Shown piece by piece: positions 21,206-33,158 of a DNA stretch of 64,000 nt (its first letter is position 1; each line of letters begins with the position of its first letter). The stretch is from Reticulitermes speratus. Taxonomy: Eukaryota; Arthropoda; Insecta; Blattodea; Rhinotermitidae. The DNA lies in NCBI GenBank assembly GCA_021186555.1, contig JAJKFL010000026.1, forward strand, positions 8,515,709-8,579,708. Direction: 5' to 3'. Both the position numbers and the translations under genes were made by a program. Below the pieces are notes generated by a model. That model saw nothing but the letters and a program-made list of their open reading frames with translations. It did not search any database and was not told the origin of the DNA.

Positions 21206-22554
21206 ATACTGCGTCTACTTTCAGAGTACGTTAACACCAAAACCAATATTCAAGTCTGGTCAGATTGTCAAACCAGTTGTACATCTGGTTGAAACATGTG
21301 TTATTTGTAAACTATTTGTCTGCTGTACAAATTGCTACTTTCATACGTTTGTTTGCAACAAGTTTTTCGAGTTAGAAACGCGACAAATAACACTAACGCT
21401 TGAAGGGCTTCTATGCAATGCTATATATGTGATTTACTGTTTAACTGAGCACCGCAACTCAATATGCGATTATCTGGCTTCCGTGAATCGCAATGTGACT
21501 GGTCCAGTGACAGGCCAGGTTCAACGTACCTTAACCACCACCCACTTCGCGGACCTGCAGCGAAGGTGAAGGCCTAGCATAGCTGTGGACTTAATTGTGT
21601 TGGAGACAAGGCGGGTGACTTGTGGCTGCCTACAGCAGTAGTAGCTTCTCCATGCCTCTTTCCAGAAAAATCCTCTGTTGGGACAAGGTTGACGTGGCGA
21701 GGAATATTTACGGCACCTTAGTCAGTATTATATATACACAGTTTCAACCTGTCTTCACTTCCCTCCTGCTGTTCTCCTTTATAATAAAACGCTATTCTTT
21801 CCAACTTTCCTTAGCCTTTCCTTGATGGTGTTGCTAAGGGACGGTCTTACACTATAATACAATAAAAGGACTAAACACAAAAACAGAAACTATGAACGAG
21901 TAAATGTTTAGTTTCTTAAATAAACTTGATTTATTATCAATTTCTTTTTTTAACACTTCGTGGCAACTCAGTTGGAGGCGAAGAAACCTTTGTTATCTTT
22001 TATATTGTGGTGCTTGTGGGGTTTGACACCGTGTAGTCTTATAGGTTGTTACCAACATTTCGGAGAAACTCACTGCTTTCATGTAGGTTACATAGTTGAG
22101 AAGTGTTGGTAACAACATAAACAGAATGTATGGTGTCAGCCCATCGGATTACAATACGTATTCAGTGCTTTGAGAATCTTGAAGTTAAAAGGTCGTTTAT
22201 CAGAATTTGCCCAAATAAAATGGCAATATCTTATATCAATAAAACTGAGCAAATCCAACTTTCGTACCTTGAGTTTAATCGTACAAGAAATGGCACCAGA
22301 CAAGGAGCGTAGGTGATGAAATATGCTCGGGCCATCAGTCGTGGTGATTTTGGGTAGAAGTCCAAAGTTTTGGGGTTCTTCTTTATCTCCATTATCACCA
22401 TTATCGTTGCTTGATGATGCCTTCATTACCTGGTGATGGGGACAGATATGGTCTTATAAACGTCGGACTTGGATTCAAAAGTGACTCAACCAGTAGCCAG
22501 AGAGGATTTCGTCACTTTGTGGTCTGTGTGAAATCGCCACTGATCTACACACGC
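21206..22554. other. No gene recognised
   Basis: A frame of 123 codons (21198-21569, plus) begins inside the LINE tail and has no domain I recognise. At about 22045-22105 an inverted pair (GGTTGTTACCAACA and TGTTGGTAACAAC) suggests another small fold-back. Confidence 0.4.
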
Positions 22555-23090
22555 TTATTACAAAACAAGACAGGGAATGTACGTATAAACGTAACGTTGA
22601 GGCGCGTTCGCGTAACCATTATTGCCGTGGAAAAGCAATAATTGTGTAAGTGTGTGTCTGAAGCCTTAGTTATCCAGCATCCAAAACGCATGCGCCGTAT
22701 TATATTGTCATCTGTGGCCTGTCTGGCTGTACCATATTTTTCCCACATTAGGGCCTATCTCATAAACGGTACGATTTTCGGAGGAAGGGTTATTGAACAT
22801 AAAATGTGTGCTGTGATTTTATCTACAACTTTGTCTAAAACATTTCTCATTCTAAGACGAATTCAGCGAGATACTATCATAAATGTACATAGGTCTTCGT
22901 ATAAAGTACCTTTCATTCTTGTCACATTTTAATAGAACTTGCGTTTTTTTCCGGCAGATGTTGGAAAAATACGAAATATCGAATTTTTTGAAAATTCGTC
23001 GAGTGAGAGCCGAGTTGTTGCATGCGGACGGACTGACGGGCATGACGAAGCTGATAGTCGCTTTTCGCGATTTTGTGAACGGGTCTAATG
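22555..23090 (+). repeat. Unclassified ~540-bp interspersed repeat, copy 2
   Basis: The most complete copy. It starts near ACAAGACAGGGAATGTACGT, includes GAGGCGCGTTCGCGTAACC, CGCATGCGCCGTATTATATTG and TTCAGCGAGATACTATCAT, and ends near GATAGTCGCTTTTCGCGATT. Opposite orientation to copy 1. No protein is recognised in its frames. Confidence 0.7.
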
Positions 23091-23626
23091 AGATCTCAGC
23101 GATTGAGTTTGAGGGTTTCGTTAAGTTCTGTAAAGGGACTTTCTGTCAGATAATACGACAGAACTAAACTCTGAGTGACGTTGTCTATAACGCCGGTCTT
23201 CAAACTTTGTTTTGTTCACGGCATTTTAGTCCATTCCGCGAGAAACTGCGACATGCTGAGTGTTCAAGTTGGCAACACTACGGAAGAGTCGGAGAATCAC
23301 GCATGCGCGATGCACAGGATGATTATTTTGCGAATATTATGTTTAGTGCATACTACGTCGACTATATGTAATTATAATTGATCTTAAACAACATTATTTA
23401 GAATTCTTTCATTTATTTGCAATAATATATCATCAAAAATTTCGTTGCACACCGAGCGGAACTCGCGGCACATGTTTTGAGAACCAACGACGTAGACATA
23501 ACTCCACGTATTCTTCATATCGGCTCTATAGTCTCCGCAATTGATTTAGTCCCGCGCAAAAACATTGAAAAGGGGAAAAAATGCCACATGAACAGCACAG
23601 TAGCTAAAGTATGGAGAAGCAACAGG

Positions 23627-23915
23627 GATAGCTCATTCATGTAGTGACTAGGCTACGGGCAGGACAACCGAGGACACGTGGTTCGATTCCCAACCTGGAC
23701 AAGAGATTTTCCTCTTCTGTAAATTATCCAAACCAGCAATGGGGCCCACCTAGCCCCTTGATGGGTACCGAGGGCTCTTCCCTCTATCTAAAGCGGCCTG
23801 GACATGAAGAAGACCACTCACCTTCATCCAGTACGGCGGTTAAGAATGAATGGAGCTATACCTCCACTCCACTTATACCTTTATGGCATGCCCAGGGAGA
23901 CCTTTACCTCTAGGT
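23627..23915 (+). mobile_element. SINE family A copy, near full length
   Basis: ACTAGGCTACGGGCAGGAC, the B box GGTTCGATTCCC, GGGGCCCACCTAGCCCC, AAGCGGCCTGGACATG, AAGAATGAATGGAGCTATAC and a CCTTTACCTC tail. Confidence 0.85.
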
Positions 23916-23974
23916 TTACAGGTGTTTTCGGTAACGACACTGTCAGTTTCTAAGATTATATGACATCGTTGCTA

Positions 23975-24140
23975 GATGAATGAATACGGAGCATTGGTGA
24001 TGATACTGACAGGGGGAAAGCCGAAGTACTCGGAGAAGAAACTGTACGTATGCCACTGTACACCACAAATCCCACACGGACTGGCGTGGCGATTCACCGC
24101 GTGGGCCATGACACAAACATTTTGCGTGTAAGGACAGAGA
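23975..24140 (-). mobile_element. SINE family E copy
   Basis: In plus view: GGAGCATTGGTGATGATACTG, AAGCCGAAGTACTCGG, ACCACAAATCCCACACGG, GCGATTCACCGCGTGGGCC. The B box is poorly kept. Confidence 0.6.
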
Positions 24141-24729
24141 AGAGGGAACAAACGTAACGGTAAGTAGGCCAAGGTTCAGGCGGAACATGTTCACATTTCC
24201 GAATCTAAGCTTTGTTATTCGCCAAAAGGTGTCAAGTGCCATTTGACACTGGCAAAAGGCGCTTAGGCGCTTGGACAGTATTGACTGCGGGAGCTATATA
24301 CAGAACTGAACGTTCGATTTCATTCTATGCCTCCTTTATTCCTGGGGCTGGTGCTTAAAGGGAAGTTGGCTAGATGACGCAAAAGATGGCAGAATACATC
24401 AAATATCTGCCTCACAATAAAATGCTACACTTAATTCTGAAATCGGCCGTAAAAATTCTCCGATAAGTCGTATTTACCTTTAGTCATTTTATAGCTACGT
24501 CTCACAGTAACACAGAGTAACCATAAAACTTATATCATTCAAGTTTCTTTTATGTACTTTCCACTTAGTAAATTTATAAAATCGGCAGGGAAGATGTAAC
24601 GATCTAGAGTGGGTCTGCACATTTAATAAAAGGGCAGAAATGTCACAGTGACGGTGAAATTCTGCTATCATGGCTCATCGTACGTGATTTCAGGCTTCCG
24701 CCGCGGTGCAAATAGATCTTCGGTCTTCT

Positions 24730-24880
24730 GGGATGTTACGCAGCGTATTTTGTTGGTTGCCAACGTTTCATGACAGTCTATCGGTTCCATATTCAAGGGT
24801 CTAGCTCGACCCTTGAATATGGGAGCGATAGGTTGCCCCGAAACCTCGGTAATTATCAATCTACATCACAGAAGAGCAAA
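24730..24880. repeat. Fold-back family 2 element with central palindrome
   Basis: GGGATGTTACGCAGCG at the left, then AACGTTTCATGACAG. The centre has two arms of CCATATTCAAGGGTC around TAGCT. A decayed mirror half follows (GAAACCTCGGTAATTATCAA). Same design as 17032 and 48974. Confidence 0.7.
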
Positions 24881-25061
24881 AGTCTCTCATGGTTCATTAT
24901 CTCATCGACTTGATGTGTTTGTTTCTTTGCTTTAGTCTCGTATACGGATATCAGGCAGTGCCTGAGCAATGTCCATTAGCCTGGGTGTAAAAAGTGTAGC
25001 TTCTGTTACTAAAAGATACGTTTAGGTATGAGGCCAGTGGAAGTTTAACTTAGTAAAAGCA

Positions 25062-25361
25062 ACCCCATTACAGGCCTAGACAGGCCCTAAGGGTTCCACG
25101 AGGTTGAGGCTCCCAGATTTCTAGACAATCGGCACATGAAGGTGGTAAGGTTGTCAGCCCTACGCACCGGCCGCCTTTACCCCCCAGGAAATATTACTGG
25201 TACTCATTTCTGTTAAGAGGCTGAGTCGACCCCAGGGCCATATTGCGGCCGAAAGGATTATGTCAATGAAGAATTCCAGTGACACCATCGGGAATAGAAC
25301 CCGCGACCTTCCGGATTGTAGCGCAGTTCCGCAACCAACTGCGCCACCGCGTGCCCAGTTT
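25062..25361 (-). mobile_element. SINE family B copy, full length
   Basis: Reverse complement of the 13530 copy. In plus view it runs from CCATTACAGGCC to AACTGCGCCACCGCGTGCCC, with the reversed B box GGGAATAGAACCC slightly altered. Confidence 0.85.
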
Positions 25362-25439
25362 AACTTAGTGGTGAATTTTAATGATACCTGAAGTATATCG
25401 AAACAAGTGAAGTTGTATCTTTACACGCCGTCAAGGCAT

Positions 25440-25690
25440 GTAGGGGGAATAGAAGTAGAGCTCCACTAATTCTTCCCTCTGCTCTAGATGGAGGTGAATA
25501 GTAAACTTAACGCCCCAGCCGATTTACTCCCGAGAAAGGACCCTGGTGCCCATTGAGTAGGAGGCCGCGTAGGCCCCAGAGCCGGTCTGGACATTTTGGG
25601 GAAGAGAAAAAAAATCTCTTGCCTCTGCCGGCACACAAACCCCGGACCGCCCAGCCCGAAGCCTATTCATTATACCAATTATGCTATCTA
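25440..25690 (-). mobile_element. SINE family A copy
   Basis: In plus view: GTAGAGCTCCACTAATTCTTC, TGCCCATTGAGTAGGAGGCC, CCAGAGCCGGTCTGGAC, GACCGCCCAGCCCG. The head is at the right end. Confidence 0.8.
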
Positions 25691-26149
25691 CGCTCTGAAT
25701 TTCAGATAAATAATATATACATATCAAATCCCTACCTCATTGAGAACATACTGTGTGCATTAAGAAGACCAATCAGTCAAAGCTGATTTGGCAAGTAGGT
25801 CAGTAATTTTAATACATGTCAGTTCTTTGCAGCCCTCTGCCATTTGTTACTCGCTCCTAAAGTTGACGTAATGTGTTGTAACGTTTCTAATACGTATAGT
25901 ACACGTTCAGTAAGTTAGGCGAACGGACAGTTTGAGGAGGTACAAAACATATTGTAAACATACGCGTGAAACAAAAATGCCTAAATATTTTCAGTGCTGT
26001 GCAATAACAATTTTTTGCACTGGTTTAAGATACCTTTCCGACACGTGGAATATTGTGCCCTTATTTTCACAGTACAAGGTCATCCCATTGCAGTAGATAC
26101 CTGCAGATATTTGTAGCGCACGTAACTGCATACGCAGTTACAGTACTTG

Positions 26150-26310
26150 AGTCCGTGCCATGGCTCAGGCGGTTAGTCGCCGGCCGCTCACAGCGGAGTC
26201 CCGGGTCCGATCCCGGGAATTTGTGGTGGACAAAGTGGCACTGGGACAGGTTTTTCCCCGAGTACTTCGGTTTTCCCGTGTCAATTTCATTCCACCGGTG
26301 CTCCATTACA
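26150..26310 (+). mobile_element. SINE family E copy, best preserved
   Basis: The tRNA-like head CATGGCTCAGGCGGTTAGTC and B box GGGTCCGATCCCGGG, then TTGTGGTGGACAAAGTGGCAC, GAGTACTTCGGTTTTCCCG and TTTCATTCCACCGGTGCTCC. Confidence 0.8.
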
Positions 26311-26639
26311 ATTGAGAAGCAGAAGAAACTTCATAATCTTCATCACAGGGTTGTATAATAAGCCTTCAAGGTTGCGGTGCTTCCGTAGCATCTGCTGCGG
26401 GGCCCTTCAGTAAATAACAATAATATGGTACTTGAAATGATATAACTATGTTTACAGAATGCAGTCATTCAGTGTCAAATTGTGCCACCTCAGTCGAGTT
26501 TATATTTCCACATCTTGTGTTTATATTACGCTGCATTATACGTTAAGGTACCATCTTGGACATTATAATGACATTTTATATGCATTTCTTGTTTGCTCCA
26601 AGAGTGACATAACTCTCGTTCATGTTATGTTCTTACTGA

Positions 26640-27270
26640 GTCTTACTACAAGACAGGCAATGTACGTATAACTTAACGTTGTGGTGCGTTCGCGTAACCA
26701 TTTTGCCGTTGAAAGGCAATAAGTATTGAATATTGTGTATGTATGTGTATGTATTCTTGCTTTAGTTATCCAACACGCAAAGCGCATCTTTTCTGGGCCG
26801 TGTTATGTTGTAATCTGTGGCCCGTTTCTGAACATAAAATGTCTGTTTCGATTCTCTCTACACGTTTTATCTGAAAAATTTTTCATTATAGGAAGAACTC
26901 AGCGAGATATTATCATAAAGGTAGATAGGTCTTCATATGAAGTACCGTTTATTGTTGTCGGGCGTGGAGTTGATCACCCTCCCTCATCTAGTGCCAGGGT
27001 TAAAGAAAGAGTAGAGCTGTACCTCTACTCCCCCTCTGGGCCTTCATGGCCTGTTCTAGGGAGAACTTTGCCTTTACCTTTATCTTTGTTGTTGTCAGAT
27101 TTGAATGAAGCTTGAATTTTGTCGATAAATTTTCGAAAAGCTCTCAAATATCAAATTTCATGAAAATCTGTCGAATGACAGCCGATTTCTGTGCAGACAG
27201 ACAGACAGACGCACAGAAATTAGGAAGCTAATAGTAGCTTTTAGAAATTGTGCGAATGCGCCTAAAACGT
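26640..27270 (+). repeat. Unclassified ~540-bp interspersed repeat, copy 3, split by a SINE
   Basis: Matches copy 2 on both sides of a SINE A fragment. Left part: CAAGACAGGCAATGTACGT to GAAGTACCGTTTATTG. Right part: TTTCATGAAAATCTGTCGAA to TAGTAGCTTTTAGAAATTG, with a CAGACAGACAGACG run. Confidence 0.7.
26958..27092 (+). mobile_element. SINE family A 3' fragment nested in the 540-bp repeat
   Basis: TGATCACCCTCCCTCATCTAG, GTAGAGCTGTACCTCTACTCC, GGCCTTCATGGCCTGTTCTAG and the TTTGCCTTTACCTTTATC tail. The host repeat must be older than this insertion. Confidence 0.8.
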
Positions 27271-27500
27271 TAGATTAAGAGTATGTTTATAGCAAAGAAT
27301 ACAATTTTCTTTTATTCCTCTGTTACTGTAATTTTCTTGTGTTCTACGAAGTTAGGAGCCTCATGATTTGGGCTGGAGTCCTTCACAAGGCCACGGATCC
27401 TGAAAGTTCATTACCGCGTTAAAAGGAAGCTGGTTACCCTACTGATCTAAATTAATCAAATCCATAACATCTCGTAACATTGAAGAGATCTACTCTCTTC

Positions 27501-27590
27501 TGGGATATTACGCAGCGTAGAGTGGTAATTCTGTACCGACATTTTGGGACGACCTATTAGTGCCATCTTCAAGGGTCAAGAAGTACAAGA
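27501..27590 (-). repeat. Fold-back family 2 half-copy
   Basis: TGGGATATTACGCAGCG, GTACCGACATTTTGGGAC, CCATCTTCAAGGGTCAAGAA. Single arm only. On the minus strand it reads UUGAAGA, helix II and a GAAA-like block with a change. Confidence 0.6.
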
Positions 27591-27864
27591 GGAAAAACAT
27601 TTCCTTGAGATCCGTTTTAATGATTACCTCACATCTATGCGTATGTTTCCAAGAGGCGTCTTTCCTTCAGATTTTTTACGTACATTTTATATTAATTTCT
27701 CATAATTATATACAGTCTACATGTCCTTCCCAACTCGCCCTCTGTTTCGATCAACTGCAATACCAGGCGGACAAATCTTTAAACTCCTCGTTCTACATTA
27801 TATAATTTTCTGCTGTCTGTTGTTACTTCATCTTACATAATAATAATAATATAATATAATAATA

Positions 27865-28270
27865 ACCATGGCTCAACAGCCCTATATGGGCTCGGGCCTC
27901 CTCTTGCCTCCTCTTTCCGAGGTTACTAAGTCGTGTGCATTCGTGGCAGTTGGTGACTGGCCAACTGGCCGCGCTACTATTCTATCGATCCTGATGTGTC
28001 CGCCAGAGCCATCTGGCAGGCAGTCAGGAGACTTGGGTGAGAAATGGAGGCTTTGAATTTAGCTTACGTAATATTTTTATTCATGCCCGTAAGGTTCTAT
28101 TACATGCCGTAAATCTACGACATGGGACCGACGGCTTTACTTCCCCTCCGAAGGAAATGGTGCTCCGGATTTTTATCACCCTTAAAAATCCATCGATCGA
28201 TCCAAGGATCGAACCCGCGAACCTTGGGTCCAGTGGCGAGCACGCTAACCACTAGTCCACCGAGCTCGAC
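27865..28270 (-). mobile_element. SINE family D copy (tRNA-derived)
   Basis: On the minus strand, GAGCTCGGTGGACTAGTGGT plus TAGCG forms an A-box region and GCGGGTTCGATCC is the B box. A long body ends near CAGCCCTATATGGGC in plus view. About 400 bp. Only one copy is seen in the window. Confidence 0.7.
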
Positions 28271-29036
28271 ACTTCATCTTACATACCAACAATTATCTCA
28301 GCACGCTGTTCTCAGACACGTCAGTCTATTTAGGCTGCGGTATCACTTGTAAGCCTATACCACACTGCACGGTGTCACATCCCAAAAGGCCGCATTTTCA
28401 ACATTTACTGCTGCGAGAACTTCGTATGTCACCCCTAGTCCTTTTTTTTGTAATGTTTCGGTTATAAAATAACGGGCGAAATGTGTTTTTGTCTTCGCTT
28501 GACAAAGCCAAACACGGTCGGAGTTTTGTATATTGTTTCATACCCCTGACGTGGTTTTAGTATTGTTGTCTTGGAAGCAATAACCAGATATGCAATCCTG
28601 AAACGGCCGAAGCCACTTTTGTGTCCATTACGCATTGTGGTTTTAGGAGAAATTCTGAAAAAACAACTTTATAGTTTTGTAACTCTGGAAAAAAAAAAAG
28701 CCACGCATTGAATGAGATAGCATTCCTTTTTATTGCTGTTTTGTTGAAAATCGTGATGGTCTTTTCCCTGAGTACAAGCCACAAATCTAATTCACATCTG
28801 TGTTATGGCTGACCCTTCGATGCTTTACCTACCCTGTTATCGGCAGTTAAATCTGTGATTCGAAAGGAACATGACAAATTTCTCGCGCAAACTGCAAAAA
28901 TCCATAAACACACACACATAACATGGGAAATGAAAATAACTTTTCTAGAAGGGTGATCCTGGAACAGAAAACGAGTAGTTAGGTAATTAGAGTAACAAGT
29001 TATGACACGTGCTTCCTTTTAAGTTTTTTTTTTTTT
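28271..29036. other. No gene recognised
   Basis: Small frames, one A-run and one T-run. No conserved features seen. Confidence 0.45.
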
Positions 29037-29205
29037 TGCCATGGCGCAAGAGCCCCTGATGGGCCAAGGCCTCACGATCACACTCAGACACACCACACTC
29101 GGTAAGACTCCTCTCGACGAATGATCAGCCCGACTCAGAGACCTCTAGCTGACAACACACAACACTCACAATAGACAGACATCCGTGCCACCGTGGGATT
29201 CGACG
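29037..29205 (-). mobile_element. SINE family C fragment
   Basis: In plus view: GCCATGGCGCAAGAGCCCCTG, ATCACACTCAGACACACC, GACAACACACAACACTCAC, and GTGGGATTCGAC (reversed B box). The tRNA-like A-box end is missing. Confidence 0.75.
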
Positions 29206-30540
29206 TCTTCATATACTTATATAAAACAGTTGTACCAACTGTGACAACTGAAGACGCCATCACAGACGACGTGCTTCTGTGCGCATGCGAATCCCCTCGG
29301 GTCAATCTTGTAACGTCAGTAAGAAACCGATCTCTATAGTGACCATGGAAACTCAGGCTTGGCGTCACTCACAGGCCAAGCTCTATCGCAACCATAAAAC
29401 CTTGGTGTGACGTTAGCTCTGTCGTAACCGTGGATGCCCGGTAACCATGGAAAAGCAGTATGAATCAGTTACTCTGTCACATGGATGTTATTATATATAG
29501 GTAGATGGGAAATTGAAATTATGTATTGTTCTGGGATATTACGGTCTATAGGTTGGTAGGAAGAAGCAGACAGCAGGTTACCCAGAATCATTAGTTCCTA
29601 TTTACCACACTACAAGGCGCCACATTTCACAGATTATGATGTTGGTAGTACACGCCGTAAGGATCTTACATCTCATAATAGATAGAGAAAGGTGTGTGTG
29701 TGTGTGTGTGTGGATGGAGGGCGGGGGGTGTCGTCATAGAAAGCTTATTAAAAATCTTTCAATCAGTTTGAAAGCTATTGTGAAAGATAGACACAACCAT
29801 GTCTACGTGATACAATAGACTTTGCTCTCTTATTATGTGAAAACTCAAAGCTGCAATACGGGTACAAAATAAAGTATAATCGTAAAAACATCTTAAATAA
29901 TTCGTGAAATTTAATACCGGAATGTTGGCTAAATATCCATCGATTTATTTTCACTGTAATTTCAGTAATAAAGGGGAGTAATGTGTTTTCTAGAAACTGG
30001 TTTTGTATTACATTAAACATGATCGAAGTGTGGTGGCAGACCTGAAATTATACGCCTGAAGGCGCTTGACTTAATGTCTCTCGCACTGCTTAACAGTTGG
30101 CACTGCTCACAAAGAAAGGAAAGTCTTGTCCAGCATTAACCAACATGTTCGATGGTGCTTTAATTGATAGTTGCGTACTAGTAGCCTGATATTCGTAGTT
30201 TTCATATTTCGTTGGTTCACACGATGTCTAGAACGGATTTATTATATAAATTAACCCAATGAAAAATTACATTTTTGTAAATTGAGTTCCTAGCTCACAG
30301 AGAACAAACAGTGTCCACTGCAGAGACCAGTCGATTAAAACTGTTTAGGGGAATATTCGATGTTGATTATAAGGATTATAATGAACACAGAAAATGTGTG
30401 AGTAAATTTTCTATTATTCAAATGTTACAGTAGGTGGTGTCGGCCTAAAGCTACCACTGTGCTCTAAACTGTTAGTAGTCAAAGATGCTGCATGATCAGG
30501 ATAATTAGCCTTTTAGTTCGCAGTTGTTTTATGTGTGACC
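29206..30540. other. No gene; small inverted repeat and (GT)n
   Basis: CGTCTTCATA at 29208 and ACTGAAGACG near 29250 flank a CAGTTGTACCAACTG palindrome. A (GT)n run lies at 29692-29712. Remaining frames are unrecognised. Confidence 0.45.
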
Positions 30541-30544
30541 CAAG

Positions 30545-30805
30545 TCAATATAGTGGCAAGGCTACGGGATGGACGACCTGGGGTTCGATTCCGGAAGGAG
30601 GAAGAGATTTTTTATCTTTTTCAAAACGTTCGAACAAGCTCTGGGGCCCACCGAGCCTCCAATTCGATGGATACAAGGTGGTTATTTCCCCGAGAATAAA
30701 GCGGCCGGAGCGTGAATTTAACCACTCACATCAGTCTAGTGCCGAGTTTGAGTGGAGCCGTACATCTGCTCCCCCCATATGCCTTCATGGCTTGGAGAGG
30801 TTCAA
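30545..30805 (+). mobile_element. SINE family A copy
   Basis: AGTGGCAAGGCTACGGGATGG, the B box GGGGTTCGATTCCGG, CTCTGGGGCCCACCGAGCC, AAGCGGCCGGAGCGTG, ATGCCTTCATGGCTTGG. Confidence 0.8.
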
Positions 30806-30980
30806 CAACGGGCGTAGGTGGGGAGGGGGCGAGCGGTGCCGCCTCCTCAGGCAGGAGGCTTTAAGGGGCGGTAAAATGAGCAGAAAATGATTATAAATGA
30901 AAAGAAAATTTTGGCTTTCTGCGCTCATCAACTTTGAATCTTTGAGCCAAATAAGAGGAAATTCGAGATCTGCGCTCTTA

Positions 30981-31072
30981 TGGGATATTACGCAGCGTTG
31001 AGTGGTAGTTCTGTACCGACGTTTCGGGACAACCTATCGGTCCCATCTTTAAGGGTCACGAAGTCCAAGAAG
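30981..31072 (-). repeat. Fold-back family 2 half-copy
   Basis: TGGGATATTACGCAGCG, ACCGACGTTTCGGGAC, TCGGTCCCATCTTTAAGGG. On the minus strand, GGGAC/GUCCC forms a perfect helix before CGAAACGUCGGU. Confidence 0.65.
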
Positions 31073-31186
31073 AAAGCTTTCGTGTTGGACTTCTTGTCTC
31101 TTGAATTTCCTGTTCTCATTTTTTTCCGACATACGTTTATTAGCATCATCGCCTTGATCGAAAAAGTTACTGTTCTTAAATGGGAA

Positions 31187-31388
31187 ATCGTCTGCGGCCT
31201 CTGGCCTGCTGGGATTGCGGGTTCGAATCCCACTTGTGAGTGTTGTGTGATGTCAGGTAGAGGTCTCTGAGATGGGCTGATCACTCGTCCAGAGGAGTCC
31301 TTCCGATTGTGGTGTGTCTGAGTGTGATCGTGAAGCCTCGATAATGAGGAGACCCTGGCCCATTAGGGGCCTTTGCACCATGGAAAAA
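31187..31388 (+). mobile_element. SINE family C copy, head truncated
   Basis: GGATTGCGGGTTCGAATCCC (B box), TTGTGAGTGTTGTGTGATG, CAGAGGAGTCCTTCCG, GGCCCATTAGGGGCCTTTGC, ATGGAAAAAAAA. Confidence 0.8.
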
Positions 31389-31757
31389 AAAATGGGAAAT
31401 CAAATCCGATGCTTCTGATATTACCGCTACAGCTGTTTGGTTAGGCAGGCTGTGAGTTTGTCTTTATATGAGATGGGAATAAAAAGGTCTCCATTAATTT
31501 GGAGGTTTTTTTTTTCATCGGGAGGAATTATTTGAGTCAGGTGTGAAATGGTCCCAGGAGGCAGGAAAGACGCTAATAACACATATTTTAGTTGTCTGTC
31601 CGTGTAACATGTTAGCCAAGTGATTTACGTCTGTTGACAACATTCGGCACTATGCATAAGCAGGTGCACAAGGTAGACCAATTCTCGACAAGGTCACTTG
31701 TGGCCAGAACCGTAGGCTTCATGTCTAAAGAACAGTCTCTACATTTTATTTACCTTT

Positions 31758-32015
31758 GTAGGCTGGGGGCTGGACGCCCGAGGAATCGCGGTTCGATTCC
31801 TGGCAGAGCAAGAGATTGTCCATATCAACCCTGTGGCCCACTCAGCCTGCTCTTCAATGCCTTCCGGTGGATATTTCACCGAGTGTAAAGCGGCCGGGGC
31901 GCAAAGCTGACAACTCATCTACTTCTAGTGCCGAGTTTAAGAATGAGTGGAGTTATACTCTCACTCCCCCCTCCCCATATGTCTTCATGTTGTGCACGGG
32001 GAAACTTTACCTTTC
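31758..32015 (+). mobile_element. SINE family A copy
   Basis: Begins at GTAGGCTGGGGGCTGGACG and continues with the B box CGGTTCGATTCC, CTGTGGCCCACTCAGCC, AAGCGGCCGGGGCGC, AAGAATGAGTGGAGTTATAC, and GGGGAAACTTTACC at the end. Confidence 0.8.
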
Positions 32016-32025
32016 ATGTGTAAGC

Positions 32026-32138
32026 TTTTTTCTCTCACACTGATGGAAGAACATAGACCGGGGGTTCTAGCAAATAGGCTGCTGAGGAGAATTTTTGGAT
32101 CCAACAGGAAAGAAGCAGCAGGAGTTGGAAAGTTTAAA
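32026..32138 (+). pseudogene. LINE family A coding fragment
   Basis: Reads LMEEHRPGVLANRLLRRIFG then a KEAAGVGKF-like stretch before a stop. This is the segment that follows the ETW motif in this LINE family. It lies directly after a SINE tail. Only about 37 codons. Confidence 0.6.
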
Positions 32139-32304
32139 TAATGAGCACCGCGATTTGTACTTCTGGCAAAGTAAACTGTTTTTAGGGAGATCAAATGAAG
32201 GAGTTTGAGGTTCAGATGTGTGGGGGTTGAGGCGCGCAGAGGAATGACGACAAATGCTAGGGAGGAGGTCGATTGAAGACTTAACTGTAAATAGGAAAAT
32301 ACTT

Positions 32305-32660
32305 CATTGAACAGATCCTTCTTGAGAAGCTAATAGTTCCTTAGCTTGTCAAGAAATTCCACGAATTATATGGAACCCGAAGGTTCATTACCGCATTCAC
32401 AGCAGCCCGCCACCTGTCCCTATTCTGAACCGGATTAATCCAATTAATTCTACCATCCCACTGCTTGAATATCCATTTTAATATTATCCTCCCATTTACT
32501 TCTAGGTCTTCCAAGTCGTCTCTTTCCTTCAGTTTTCCCGACCAAAACCTTATATACACCTGTCCTCTCCTCCGTACATACTACATGCCGCGCCCATGTC
32601 ATTCTTCTTGATTTGATCACCCGAATAATATTTGGTGAGGAGTACGGATCATAAGGCTCC
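32305..32660 (-). pseudogene. 3' end of LINE family A
   Basis: On the minus strand: RFWSGKLKERDDLEDL, a [21 protein letters not shown] stretch, [25 protein letters not shown] and a stop. This is the best-preserved C-terminus of the family in the window. The 3' untranslated part is short. Confidence 0.8.
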
Positions 32661-33158
32661 TCGTTACTTAATGGTCTCCTAAAATGGATCTCAAGGAAAT
32701 ATGATGTAACGGTGTGGATTCATCTCGCTTCGTAACAGAGAACTGTGACGGGCTGTTGTGAACACGGTAATGAACCTGGTTTCAAAGAAACATGTGGAAT
32801 TTCTTGAATATCTAATGGAATACGTAGGTTATACTATTCCCTAAATAAAACTGTTCATGTCGATTTAATGTCTTATTTCTTACGTTTTGAGCGAAGGGGA
32901 ATTAAATATGGCAGTCGCAGAAATAGCTTAAGAAACGGCCCGGCTAATTTTAAGTGTTCCTCCCATATTGTTTTCACCTCATTACTCACTTGTAGCAGTG
33001 TAACGTAAGGACGTTGCAGAGACCTATTTTACCCACTGAGAAGCAAGTGCGTATAAACAAACACAGAGCTTTCTCGCTGTGGAATCAGCCAAATGCCAGA
33101 GATGAAGCCTCTCCAACCTAAATATCCAGTATATTTTGATGTTCTGCCTATTAAGGCT
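32661..33158. other. No gene recognised
   Basis: Short unrelated frames before the 38-bp array. Confidence 0.45.

Noticed and set aside
21198..21569. 123-codon open frame
   Set aside because: It starts inside a LINE tail and has no recognisable domain, splice context or repeat support. Its length is within chance for an AT-moderate region.
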